Assembly (NCBI GenBank): GCA_028715605.1
Contig: JAQURM010000016.1
Coordinates: 1-34,787 of the forward strand
Reading direction: 5' to 3'
From: Desulfovibrionales bacterium
GTDB lineage: Bacteria; Desulfobacterota; QYQD01
DNA: 34,787 bases
Positions within the stretch are counted from its first letter, which is position 1; every line of letters begins with the position of its first letter. The notes under the pieces were generated by a model. That model searched no databases. It saw only the letters and a list, made by a program, of their open reading frames with translations, and was not told where the DNA came from. Shown piece by piece: positions 22,945 to 30,777 of this stretch. A program made the position numbers and the translations under genes.

Positions 22945-23577
22945 CTAAAGAATGCGCCTGCAATCGGATGGAACACGGAGTTGCCCCAGTTCCTCATATT
23001 CCGAATCTGTGACGGGGTAGAGTCGATACACAATCCCAGACGTATTTACCATAGGTTTGTAATAGGTGATGAAGTCAAAAACAGTGTTCGCGGTTCGCGC
23101 GAGGAACTGAATGACGCGAAGTGTGAAGTGGTCGAGTGCCCAAGCGTTATCTGTTACATAGATCAGCAACATCAGGTGCGGGAATTTCTTATAGTGACGA
23201 TACTTTTTATTCTTCTTCGCAATTAGACCTATTACTTGGCGTCCGCGCTCAACGGGGCTGAAGTCGGTTGGCTTTGGGCCGGCAAAGCCACGCTTTCCGA
23301 CCGGCGCATACTCAACCAGTTCTAGTCCCATTGGTCCGAGGTTGGTTTCAACAGTGAAATCGATATCGTTTTCTTCATTCTGAACGGGTTGAGCAAGGAT
23401 CTTGGCCGGAAGGTCGTAGTCGCGCGCATCGGCGGCGAACTGGGTTGCCACAAGGCGCTCGATACCTGCCTTGTCCTGGGGTAACTGCAAGTCGTTCTTA
23501 GCCATTTCTTGTGGCGGTCCGCCTGTCCCTACCGTGACGGAGAAGTGATAAGGGGTTCCTGTCGGCTTCTTATGCAT
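22945..23577 (-). CDS. Hypothetical protein in a putative integron-type cassette
   Basis: 210 residues with no signal peptide or membrane helix. A central strand-rich block 'DIDFTVETNLGPMGLELVEY' has an Asp and Glu spacing reminiscent of PD-(D/E)xK nuclease cores, but no clear Lys follows, so this is only a guess. The C-terminal half is strand/helix rich ('HLMLLIYVTDNAWALDHFTL'). The gene is bracketed by recombination signals: its leader starts at GTTAGGC (23612-23606) at the end of repeat copy B, and an attC-like hairpin begins 34 bp past its stop, which defines a 761-bp unit (22851-23611). One-gene, promoterless units of this size are typical integron cassettes. No homologous family was recognised. 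Confidence 0.6.
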   Translation of the reverse strand: MHKKPTGTPYHFSVTVGTGGPPQEMAKNDLQLPQDKAGIERLVATQFAADARDYDLPAKILAQPVQNEENDIDFTVETNLGPMGLELVEYAPVGKRGFAGPKPTDFSPVERGRQVIGLIAKKNKKYRHYKKFPHLMLLIYVTDNAWALDHFTLRVIQFLARTANTVFDFITYYKPMVNTSGIVYRLYPVTDSEYEELGQLRVPSDCRRIL

Positions 23578-23607
23578 TGCGTGTCCCCGTTGTGTCTACA
23601 ATGTGGC

Positions 23608-23717
23608 CTAACATTATAAATTATATCGACTCGACTTTTTTCGTCGAGACCTGCGGTTAGGAATAATCGTATAAGAATTGGCTGAATAACACAATAAGAA
23701 AAAATCTATTTAAATAT
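23608..23717 (-). repeat. 110-bp repeated element, copy B, ending in an attC/attI-like core
   Basis: The minus-strand copy of 7072-7181, differing at nine positions. Several changes keep pairing: the central stem is CTCGAC/GTCGAG here and CTCGAT/TTCGAG in copy A. CCTAAC (23661-23656) and GTTAGG (23612-23607) are exact complements. The R'-type core is GTTAGGC, a perfect GTTRRRY. The promoter-like hexamers TTATTG and TATACG are conserved, so the element may drive the gene placed after it. Confidence 0.75.
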
Positions 23718-23794
23718 TAGAGAGATAGGGTTGATAAGACAAAGAACGATATTGGCTTCTCAATTGGGGAAAATCTACTTTTTGTTGAAAATAT

Positions 23795-23823
23795 CAATAT
23801 TATGTCGAGTCGACATAATATTG
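23795..23823. repeat. Perfect 29-bp palindrome
   Basis: CAATATTATGTCGA, a single central G, and TCGACATAATATTG: two 14-bp arms that are exact reverse complements. It is an extended site that could be a cruciform or a recognition site for a dimeric protein. It lies about 80 bp upstream of repeat copy B and shares the GTCGAGTCGA core with it. Confidence 0.7.
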
Positions 23824-23878
23824 GCAATTTATTATCCGGAGGCTTGGTGAAGGGCCGGCAGAATAATAGGCCAAAAAA

Positions 23879-23914
23879 TTACCCTCCCCCTCTCTCAAGG
23901 GGAAGGGTAATATA
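23879..23914. repeat. ATTACCCT...AGGGTAAT palindromic repeat / terminator
   Basis: ATTACCCTCCCCCTCTC is matched by AAGGGGAAGGGTAAT. This dispersed-repeat type resembles the element inside pstC. It lies 40 bp beyond the stop of the H1-tailed protein gene on the minus strand and could terminate it. Confidence 0.5.
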
Positions 23915-23954
23915 GAATTTTGACGGGTATAATATATGAGGTAGAAACGAGTAT

Positions 23955-24413
23955 TTACTTTTTCTTTGCTGTGGCTGAGGCCTTGCCCTTAGCTGGAGTC
24001 TTCTTAGTGGTTTTTTTTGCTGTTTTCTTTGCAGCCGGTTTCGCGGCTTTTTTCGGGGCTGCTTTTGCCTTAGCGGCGGCCTTCTTTTTAGGAGCGGCTT
24101 TTTTCTCTTTATTCCCTTCGAGCCTGCGCAATTGCTCTTCAAGTTTCTTTATCCTGGCAACAGCGCTTTTCACTTTGCTGTCCGCGGCCGGACTTTTCTT
24201 GTCGTTCAGAACCTCGTATGTTCTTCCGCCAAGCTCGGTCATATAGCTTTGAATCTTCGTCTTCAGATCAAACATCTTATATTGCCTCTTGCCCTCGGCG
24301 GTGAGTTCGCCCACTTTTTGCGATACGACAACCGCCCCTTCCTTTACCACGGCAATGCCTTCTTCGATGCCTTTCTTCAGATCTTTTTTAATCTTGTCAA
24401 AAAGACCGGCCAT
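23955..24413 (-). CDS. Small coiled protein with histone-H1-like Lys/Ala tail
   Basis: 152 residues. ATG 24413 is chosen because AAGGAGG lies 5 bases upstream; the in-frame ATG at 24434 overlaps that ribosome site. Residues 1-100 are helical and charged ('AGLFDKIKKDLKKGIEEGIA', 'MFDLKTKIQSYMTELGGRTY'), ending in a coiled segment 'VARIKKLEEQLRRLEG'. Residues 103-152 are a low-complexity tail of Lys, Ala, Pro and Thr ('KKAAPKKKAAAKAKAAPKKA', 'TAKKTTKKTPAKGK') like the C-terminus of histone H1 and bacterial H1-like proteins. Such tails bind DNA or RNA nonspecifically, so a nucleoid-associated or polyanion-binding role is plausible. The head resembles small stress or envelope-associated coiled proteins but no family is certain. 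Confidence 0.7.
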   Translation of the reverse strand: MAGLFDKIKKDLKKGIEEGIAVVKEGAVVVSQKVGELTAEGKRQYKMFDLKTKIQSYMTELGGRTYEVLNDKKSPAADSKVKSAVARIKKLEEQLRRLEGNKEKKAAPKKKAAAKAKAAPKKAAKPAAKKTAKKTTKKTPAKGKASATAKKK

Positions 24414-24434
24414 TGTTTCCTCCTTGTAATCCAT

Positions 24435-24593
24435 TTTTTATCCGTGTTGAAAATCCAGCATAGGCGGATATCCTGCAAGCGAGCATGGCAGAAGAACGCC
24501 CCGATGTCAACATGTTTCCGCCGGAGCTTCCTGAATTTTTAGAGATGCTTTCTCATATAATGTGATCTTAATGATAATTTTGCATTTTTAAGC
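24435..24593. other. Intergenic region upstream of the H1-tailed protein, nothing further recognised
   Basis: Divergent region between the H1-tailed gene and the repeat-like element that follows. It contains an AT-rich stretch that could hold a promoter, but no convincing -35/-10 pair or coding frame was found. Confidence 0.3.
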
Positions 24594-24792
24594 GAACCCC
24601 TCGTCTCTTCGCTTCACGGCTTGCGCAGCGACCCTTTCGAGGCTCTCAGGTGGGGAACGCTTGCCCCTTCCAGCCACTAAAGGGCTGGCCTTCCCCTTCC
24701 TGCTCGCCTTCGATGGGTGCCCCGCTGCTCCAGCAAGTTTCGCTCAGAAACAATAGGGGTTCCCTAACACTCAGGAAACCCTAGGTTTTCTG
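24594..24792. repeat. GC-rich structured repeat-like element
   Basis: GAACCCCT (24594-24601) and AGGGGTTC (24755-24762) bound about 169 bp that contains a CCAGCC-ACTAAA-GGCTGG hairpin and TCGCT/AGCGA arms. A second hairpin (GGGTTCCC / GGAAACCC) follows directly. Both strands have stop codons in every frame of useful length. It may be a degenerate mobile element or a structured RNA; it was not matched to a known ncRNA. Confidence 0.4.
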
Positions 24793-24926
24793 GCTGGAGT
24801 TTTCAGATTTTTTAAGGAACTCCGGTCGGCGTCGGTATTGTAATTTAGGTAGAGGCGTGCTACATAAATCCTATTCACGTTTGCCGTGAGGTCAGCGGAT
24901 AATGAGGATTGTCTAAAAGGATGACC

Positions 24927-25442
24927 ATGCCAGGCCGGGTTGATCTTGCACAGGTATCGCCGATAATCAAAGGCGTTTTGTTTGTATGTACCGGGAATAT
25001 TTGCCGCAGTCCCATGGCTGAGGCCATTCTTAAGAAGATGGTTCCTGTGGAGGCGGATATTCGCGTCTTTTCAGCCGGGAGTCATGCCAGGGAAGGAAAT
25101 TTGGCCACGGAAAACAGCATCATGGTCGCCAGAGACGCCGGGATTGATCTGAGCGGCCACAGGGCGCAAAGGCTCACCACGGATATGGCTCACAAGGCCG
25201 ATATGATATTGGCCATGGAGCCGCTGCACATCGAACACGTTCTATCTCTGGATATCTGGATGAAGGATAAGACTTTTAATCTTATCCGGTTTGCGCCGGA
25301 CCACGAGGGAGACGGGGACTTGATCCCAGACCCTTATGGAGGAAGCCTGAGGGAATATCAAATATGCTTCCGTAAGATCGATGAGTGCGTAAACAATTTT
25401 TATGAGATGATTAGAGGCCGCCTGATACAGAGGAGTCGGTAA
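24927..25442 (+). CDS. Low-molecular-weight protein tyrosine phosphatase
   Basis: 171 residues. 'GVLFVCTGNICRSPMAEAIL' holds the C-x5-R-S phosphate loop near the N-terminus, and 'IPDPYGGSLREYQICFRKID' supplies the general-acid Asp (DPYGG). These are the catalytic elements of the Wzb/Etp/arsenate-reductase superfamily; the DPYGG context favours a tyrosine phosphatase over arsenate reductase, which needs extra Cys residues. Such phosphatases often control polysaccharide export kinases, which fits the glycosyltransferases next door. ATG 24927 has AAAAGG 6 bases upstream; 24921 and TTG 24909 are alternatives. Its 3' end overlaps the converging GT2-like gene by 32 bp. Confidence 0.88.
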   Translation: MPGRVDLAQVSPIIKGVLFVCTGNICRSPMAEAILKKMVPVEADIRVFSAGSHAREGNLATENSIMVARDAGIDLSGHRAQRLTTDMAHKADMILAMEPLHIEHVLSLDIWMKDKTFNLIRFAPDHEGDGDLIPDPYGGSLREYQICFRKIDECVNNFYEMIRGRLIQRSR

Positions 25443-27375
25443 CTAAAAGACTGCCCGGTTTTTCTTCTGCTGAGTCATCCACACCGTCCCCGTCAAGGAC
25501 TTCATGCCAGAGGCGTTCATCTTCATAAAAGTCATAGAGGGCTTTTGCGATGCGGGAGAAAAAGTCGCGGCGGACAAAAGTATTCTTTAATTCCTGCCAG
25601 CCCTTTGATTGTATCCCAAAATTAAACTCTACATCGGAGCAGAAGGCCTTATAATGACCGACTGCCTCCTTTAGGTCCTCAGAACGGTTCCACCAGTATT
25701 CGGGATTTGTCAGATAATCTTTGAGTAGCGCCATCTTTTCCGAAATAGCCTCGTTATTTTGTGTATATAAGCGCCACATTTTTTCTTTTGTTTTATTTAC
25801 GACATTAGCCAGAGATTCCAGTCTCAATTGCGTATCGGGATAGCCGTGTTTTGCCAGCTCCTCTACTGAAAAGAGGAGGATATCGCCCCAGAACTGCCGG
25901 ATAGATTCGTCTGTCAGGTTCACCCCTCTGTCCTGATTATTAATGCCGGGCCTGAATTCTCCCTGATAGTTGGCGGCTAAGGTCCGTTTATGCAGCAAGG
26001 GCAGGTTGGCCGAGACGAATCTTTTACCTATTCTGGCCTTAAGTAATCTACCCAGGGCCGGGCCGGCCATTCTCAGTTTCAGATCGGCGTAGGGGATAAC
26101 ATATCTCAATGCCGCCGGCCTTAAGACAAAATTTCCGGTATAGACGGTTCTGGCCGGCGCTATATCCAGCGGACCTCCATTGTAATAATAAATGGTCTCC
26201 CGCGTCGGGTGTAAGCCGTAGAAAAAGCCGTTTATCTTTTCTGAAAACTCTTTGAAGGCATCGCTAAAGGTGTGTTTACCTTTAATAGGGCAGGGGTAAG
26301 GACAGGCCTGCCCCGGGGAGTTATATCCGAACATTTTAACCAGATCATTATAATGTGCCGGGCTGTGCCTGGACGCCGGCGTGCCGTGAAAAATACAGGG
26401 ATCATCGGCGCTGCAACCGGATATCTGTTTGAAGAACAGAAGCACATCATCCAGGAAGGTATTAATCATGATCGCAGGCGAGACAGGCGGGTCGCCTACC
26501 ACCTTGCCGGTAAGAATTTCTATGTCCGCGGAGCTGAATAATTTGTCCAGCCAGTAAAAATAGTTAATCAGGTCTATATCGGCAGAGCCTTTTTCTGTCC
26601 CCACTTTGACGGCAAATTCTTCGTCACTATCGATAAAATAAACCAGGGTCTTTTCCGGATGGGTTTTCAGATGCCTGTTTATCCACAAGTAGGCTATGTT
26701 TCGGGTGACAGAGGCCCCTTTGTGCGGCCGTACGCCTTCAGCGCAGTCGCCTATGATATGTTTTAAGTCTTTCCGGAGACCCTCCGGAATTTCGCTTACC
26801 ACGCCGGATTGCTCGGCAAGGCCTATATAATGTGTGCGGAGCCCGGCCCTGGTTATATCCCCGGCCATGGCCTTGTGGGCATTGATATTTGCCCTATCTT
26901 TGCTGTCGTCGATAATCAGCGCGCTGATCTTGGCATAGGCCTGCGTTCCGGTTATATTGTCAACTGTTTTCCCTCCATAGCCGAAATCGGCGCACTGCCG
27001 CAATATACTCTCCAGACAATTTTTGAGCATAACAGGCCGGTCGGCTACGGGGATGACGACCAGAAACGAGTGGCGTTCAACGGTTTTTTGCAGGGCCAGT
27101 AAATTTTCCAGTTCCCGAAATATATCTTTATGTAAGGTTAATAGACTTGGTTTAAATCCGGTCTCCGCCATGTATGTCTCAAAGGCGAGCAAGGCCCCTT
27201 CATAGACGGTGGCGATTGGTCGTATGTTCCGGCAAACCCCGCTGTTACTATTCAGTCCATCGGTCATCGAACAAAATTTATCCGCAAGGGCCGAAACAGC
27301 CATATCGCCGGCCTTTTCCTTAAAAAGGATATTTATATTCTTAAAAAGAGTTTTTTGAGACAAAATCGATTCCAT
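25411..27375 (-). CDS. Large GT2-like glycosyltransferase, last gene of the glycan operon
   Basis: 654 residues, soluble. After about 100 helical N-terminal residues comes a GT-A type region: 'HSFLVVIPVADRPVMLKNCL' (about 101-120), 'ALIIDDSKDRA' (first acidic motif) and 'LVYFIDSDEEFAVKV' (a DxD-like metal site, about 245-260). A long insertion carries 'DDPCIFHGTPASRHSP' and a Cys cluster 'GQACPYPCPIKGKH'. The C-terminal 200 residues are helical. Proteins of this size with a GT2 core modify surface or protein-linked glycans, but sugar and acceptor cannot be read. It follows the TPP enzyme by 23 bp. The assignment rests on the motifs only. Confidence 0.55.
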   Translation of the reverse strand: MESILSQKTLFKNINILFKEKAGDMAVSALADKFCSMTDGLNSNSGVCRNIRPIATVYEGALLAFETYMAETGFKPSLLTLHKDIFRELENLLALQKTVERHSFLVVIPVADRPVMLKNCLESILRQCADFGYGGKTVDNITGTQAYAKISALIIDDSKDRANINAHKAMAGDITRAGLRTHYIGLAEQSGVVSEIPEGLRKDLKHIIGDCAEGVRPHKGASVTRNIAYLWINRHLKTHPEKTLVYFIDSDEEFAVKVGTEKGSADIDLINYFYWLDKLFSSADIEILTGKVVGDPPVSPAIMINTFLDDVLLFFKQISGCSADDPCIFHGTPASRHSPAHYNDLVKMFGYNSPGQACPYPCPIKGKHTFSDAFKEFSEKINGFFYGLHPTRETIYYYNGGPLDIAPARTVYTGNFVLRPAALRYVIPYADLKLRMAGPALGRLLKARIGKRFVSANLPLLHKRTLAANYQGEFRPGINNQDRGVNLTDESIRQFWGDILLFSVEELAKHGYPDTQLRLESLANVVNKTKEKMWRLYTQNNEAISEKMALLKDYLTNPEYWWNRSEDLKEAVGHYKAFCSDVEFNFGIQSKGWQELKNTFVRRDFFSRIAKALYDFYEDERLWHEVLDGDGVDDSAEEKPGSLLVTDSSVSGGL

Positions 27376-27398
27376 GAATTGTTTTTGTATACTGCCGT

Positions 27399-29051
27399 CT
27401 ATCTTCCCGACGAGTACGTAGGGAATCCATCCTTGTTCATCATGACTTCGATGAGGTTAATTCCATTTAGAAAATCTGTCTGTTCAATGACCATATCGGC
27501 CTCACTGTTTGAGGCCACACGTCCGTAATTAATGCCGAAGGCCCTGGCCAGGCAGGCATAATCAGGATTTATGAAGTCACAGGCTATGTACCGGCCGTTA
27601 TAGTTATAGTATTGATTTTTCCTGACCAGGCCCAGAGATGAGTTATTAAGAAGAATGACTGTGACCGGTATCTGATAATTAACCGCGGTCATAAGCTCCA
27701 TGCAACACATCTGGAATCCGCCGTCACCCAGAATGGCGAGGGTTGGTTTGGAGGCGCTGAGTTTGGCTCCTATAGCCGCCGGGACCGCGTGCCCTAGAGA
27801 TGAAATGCCTGAATTTGGGAAGTAACACCGGTTTTTTGTAAGGTTAACGTAATGCTGCATGTATATTATGTTATCGTCAAAGATAACAGCATTACCGTTC
27901 AGATGTTCGTGGAGTCCGGCAAGGAAGTAGCTGATCAATGAAAAATCCTCATCATTCAGCGTAGAGTGGCTGTATTGGTCCCGGTAATAGGGGAGATAAG
28001 AGGTATCCTTAGGTTCTATGGGGTTGGCCTTAAGGGCTTCTTCCAATTTATTTAACACTTTCTTTATGTCGCAGCAAATAGCCAGATCGGCTTCAAAGGT
28101 TTTTTCCAGTTGGGCTGGATTGATGTCCACCTGGATAATCTTCTTCCCGTTTAATAGAGCAGGCTTCCAGTTGTAGCTCGTCCTTTCTCCGAAACTGACC
28201 CCAAGAAAGATAAGAAGGTCAGCTTTCTCGGTTAGATAACGATAAGCCAATTCTTTAGACGTGATGCCCAGGACGCCCAAAGATAAATCGTTAGTCTCTG
28301 AAATGACCCCCCGCGCCTTGAGGCTGGTAGTGACGGGAATGTTTAGCCGGGCACAAAAATTAGATATTTCTCCTTCGGCCAGGGAAGACACACCGCCGTA
28401 ACCGGCGATAACAACGGGGTATTCTGCCTTCCTCACCAAATCCAATATGCCCTCTAAGGGAATGGCACAGTCTTCGGCCGAACTCCTGCTTTTGCCGGTT
28501 TCTATATCTTCGAGGATATCGGCATCTACCTTTTCACGAAGGACGTTGTAAGGAAAGCTCAACAGGACCGGGCCGGGTACAGCAGCATAAAGGGCGCTGG
28601 TAGCGGATCTCAAGACATGCGGTAAGTAGTCGATTCGCTGGACGAGCTTATGATATTTTGTGACTCCTCTAAATATATAATTTTGATTAACGGCAGTGCC
28701 TTCGCCTGAACTTTCCTGTAAGGCCCCTTTGCCGAATGAATAGGTGGGGGTCTCTCCGGTAATAGCCAGGACAGGCGTGCCGTTCATGAAGGCGTTGGCT
28801 ATCCCGGTTACCAGATTTGTGGCTCCGGGGCCGGTGGTGGCGATACAGACGCCTATTTTGCCCGAGCACCGCGCATAACCGCTGGCCATAAAAGCTGCGC
28901 CCTGCTCATGTTTCGTCAATATGGTCTTGATATCGGAGTCATAGAGTTTATCAAATACGGGCAGGATATGGGCTCCCGGGATTCCGAATACATGCGTGAC
29001 ACCCAGTTTTTGCAAATAGCGAACAACCAGTTCACCAACTGTAATATCCAT
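27399..29051 (-). CDS. Acetolactate-synthase-like TPP-dependent enzyme
   Basis: 550 residues with the three-domain fold of the IlvB family. N-terminal Pyr domain: 'GVTHVFGIPGAHILPVFDKL' and 'TKHEQGAAFMASGYAR', where Glu49 activates TPP; then 'TTGPGATNLVTGIANAFMNG'. The central domain follows, and the C-terminal PP domain has 'AILGDGGFQMCCMELMTAVN' and 'VILLNNSSLGLVRK', the GDG...NN metal-TPP site. No regulatory IlvN subunit is adjacent, and the gene lies between two glycosyltransferases, so a role in a glycan precursor is possible; YerE, which adds an acetyl unit to a nucleotide sugar, is an IlvB relative used that way. Ordinary catabolic acetolactate synthase is the alternative. Start ATG 29051 is 3 bp after the upstream stop. 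Confidence 0.8.
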   Translation of the reverse strand: MDITVGELVVRYLQKLGVTHVFGIPGAHILPVFDKLYDSDIKTILTKHEQGAAFMASGYARCSGKIGVCIATTGPGATNLVTGIANAFMNGTPVLAITGETPTYSFGKGALQESSGEGTAVNQNYIFRGVTKYHKLVQRIDYLPHVLRSATSALYAAVPGPVLLSFPYNVLREKVDADILEDIETGKSRSSAEDCAIPLEGILDLVRKAEYPVVIAGYGGVSSLAEGEISNFCARLNIPVTTSLKARGVISETNDLSLGVLGITSKELAYRYLTEKADLLIFLGVSFGERTSYNWKPALLNGKKIIQVDINPAQLEKTFEADLAICCDIKKVLNKLEEALKANPIEPKDTSYLPYYRDQYSHSTLNDEDFSLISYFLAGLHEHLNGNAVIFDDNIIYMQHYVNLTKNRCYFPNSGISSLGHAVPAAIGAKLSASKPTLAILGDGGFQMCCMELMTAVNYQIPVTVILLNNSSLGLVRKNQYYNYNGRYIACDFINPDYACLARAFGINYGRVASNSEADMVIEQTDFLNGINLIEVMMNKDGFPTYSSGR

Positions 29052-29054
29052 ATA

Positions 29055-29990
29055 TCAACTGCCCTTTATGCGGATTCCCTGTACTTCGGATAGTACATTA
29101 TCTTCTATGTGTTTGACAATAGGTACTGCGGCCTTGCTATAAGAAAATTTTACAGCTATTTGCCGGCCTTTTTCTATCAATTTCTTTCGGGCCGCATTAT
29201 CGCATAGATATTTTTTTACCAATGACCTTAGCTCATCCGGGGAGCGGTAAACAGGGATGGAATCTTCGAATATATCCTCCATCCCGGTGACGTAGTCTGA
29301 AATAACCAGACTGCCGCTGGCCAGCACATCCAGGATGCGCGGATTTATGAAGCCTTCACGGCGCATGTCTTCATGGTGGTCGTTTACCACTATCTTTGCG
29401 GCCGCATACAGTTTATTAATCTCCTGGTTTGCATAATAGCTGCCGGCCAGCCACTTATCAGGGATAAGACTATTCCAACCTGTTCCCCAGACCTTGATAT
29501 GGTAGGGGCTATCGGCAAGCTCTTGAATGGCCCGCCTGGCGCCGTCCCGGCGTGCGTTGCCGACAAAGACAATGTCGTATATCTTGGGACATCGGACAGG
29601 CCGGGCCTGGGTGGGAATCATCAACCATTCCGCCTCAAATCCCATTTGTTTTAATTTGCCTATAAAAGGTCTGGAGACGCAATATATTTTGTGGTATTGA
29701 GAAAGAATTTGGGGAGTGATCCAGTCGGGATGGCTGTGGTGCCAGAGGATTTTATGGATGCCCTTCGGTAAGGATTCAAGAGGTTTTCCAAAGAGGTGTA
29801 GTAACACCCCCGGGCTCATCCGGGTTAAGGGATAATTTAATTTTTTGAATTCGCCGGTCAGATACTCCTTTAACCAGTAATCTCCCCACAACGGTCTTCG
29901 CTCCACGATGGGGTCAGAATCCGAGTAGGCTATGATATGGAGAGATGGAAGGGGTAAGGTCTTTTTTTTCATCAGGCTTTTGCTGCGCAT
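29055..29990 (-). CDS. CgeB-like GT-B glycosyltransferase, first gene of the glycan operon
   Basis: 311 residues. The C-terminal half is characteristic: 'YDIVFVGNARRDGARRAIQE', 'YHIKVWGTGWNSLIPDKW', 'INKLYAAAKIVVNDHHEDMR' and 'INPRILDVLASGSLVISDYV', i.e. the sugar-nucleotide site of the CgeB/Glyco_trans_1_2 group, with the family's N/D-H and R-x-x-D/E-x-L-A-S-G patterns. The N-terminal domain contains 'KILWHHSHPDWITPQIL' and 'KIYCVSRPFIGKLKQMGF'. No signal or membrane segment is seen. The start may be 29990 or the ATG at 29972; neither has a good ribosome site. Sugar specificity is unknown. Confidence 0.75.
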   Translation of the reverse strand: MRSKSLMKKKTLPLPSLHIIAYSDSDPIVERRPLWGDYWLKEYLTGEFKKLNYPLTRMSPGVLLHLFGKPLESLPKGIHKILWHHSHPDWITPQILSQYHKIYCVSRPFIGKLKQMGFEAEWLMIPTQARPVRCPKIYDIVFVGNARRDGARRAIQELADSPYHIKVWGTGWNSLIPDKWLAGSYYANQEINKLYAAAKIVVNDHHEDMRREGFINPRILDVLASGSLVISDYVTGMEDIFEDSIPVYRSPDELRSLVKKYLCDNAARKKLIEKGRQIAVKFSYSKAAVPIVKHIEDNVLSEVQGIRIKGS

Positions 29991-30019
29991 AAGAATCTGT
30001 TAACTTTTGTACCTTATGC

Positions 30020-30057
30020 TATAAATTTTTGTCAAATACAAGTCTTTGTCAAGAAAT
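30020..30057 (-). promoter_or_regulatory. Possible promoter of the minus-strand glycan operon
   Basis: On the minus strand two TTGACA hexamers lie about 20 bp apart, followed by AT-rich sequence with TTTATAG. No single spacing is ideal, so this only marks the likely divergent promoter region between the operon and the repeat proteins. Confidence 0.3.
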
Positions 30058-30063
30058 AGGGTT

Positions 30064-30765
30064 ATGCAGCGGGAAATTCCATGTAAAGAGGAGACCCGGA
30101 TCACGTTTTCTGATACCGGACTCCTGAAAATCTGTGAACTCTCTACGGCTGCTGTCATTCAGGGCGTATGTTTTCCTACGGGCACCGTAATAGGTTTTCA
30201 CGAGGATGGCTACTTATGGCGCTGCCTTCTATCGGAAAATACTCTGGTTCATGGCGTTCCCTGCCAGGGGGGAGCGGAGGTGGAATTCCATAGGAACGGG
30301 CGACTCCACGTGTGCCGGCTGTCAAAAGATTTCCGGTTTGAGGATATTCCCTGCCGGGCCGGGGCGCTGACTATTTTTCATGAAAATGGTGCGTTGTTCC
30401 GGGCCGAACTTTCTGAAAAAATCAGTATCCAGGGCATCCCGCTCAACCTTGGAACTGATGTCTGTTTTTTTGCCGACGGCAGGCTGTCTGCCTGCGATCT
30501 TTTTAGGGATACGGTTATTCAGGATATTCCGTGTCAGGCCCGGAGCCGGGTATGGTTTTATGAAGACGGCAAGTTTTCTGCCGGAACCTTGGCCAAGGAT
30601 TGTATTATCCAGGATATTACCTGCCGGGCCGGCTCACTCATCTGGTTTCATAGTAATGGTAATTTAGCGGGCGGCATTCTATCCCGGGAGGTAAATATCC
30701 AGGGTGTTCCATTATCTGCCGGGACGCCGGTCAAATTTGATGAGAGCGGCATTTTAATTCCCTGA
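30064..30765 (+). CDS. 30-residue-repeat protein, first copy
   Basis: 233 residues made almost wholly of about eight imperfect 30-residue units. A typical unit reads 'IQDIPCRAGxxVWFHENGRL' followed by 'xACxLxxDxx'. Constant positions are Ile/Val-x-Asp/Gly-Ile at the start, a Pro-Cys pair, Ala-Gly, a hydrophobic strand ending in Phe-His/Tyr, and Asn/Asp-Gly-x-Leu. The pattern predicts a beta-solenoid or beta-hairpin stack similar in spirit to MORN and YwqK-type repeats. No signal peptide, membrane helix or catalytic motif is seen. ATG 30064 is preferred over TTG 30046, though ribosome sites are weak. It is followed after 12 bp by a second gene of the same kind. Confidence 0.65.
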   Translation: MQREIPCKEETRITFSDTGLLKICELSTAAVIQGVCFPTGTVIGFHEDGYLWRCLLSENTLVHGVPCQGGAEVEFHRNGRLHVCRLSKDFRFEDIPCRAGALTIFHENGALFRAELSEKISIQGIPLNLGTDVCFFADGRLSACDLFRDTVIQDIPCQARSRVWFYEDGKFSAGTLAKDCIIQDITCRAGSLIWFHSNGNLAGGILSREVNIQGVPLSAGTPVKFDESGILIP

Positions 30766-30777
30766 TTTTCCAGGACG

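Noticed and set aside
23795-23823. dif site for XerCD
   Set aside because: The length is close to 28 bp, but the arms are perfectly symmetric and do not contain the conserved XerC/XerD half-site sequences or a 6-bp asymmetric centre.
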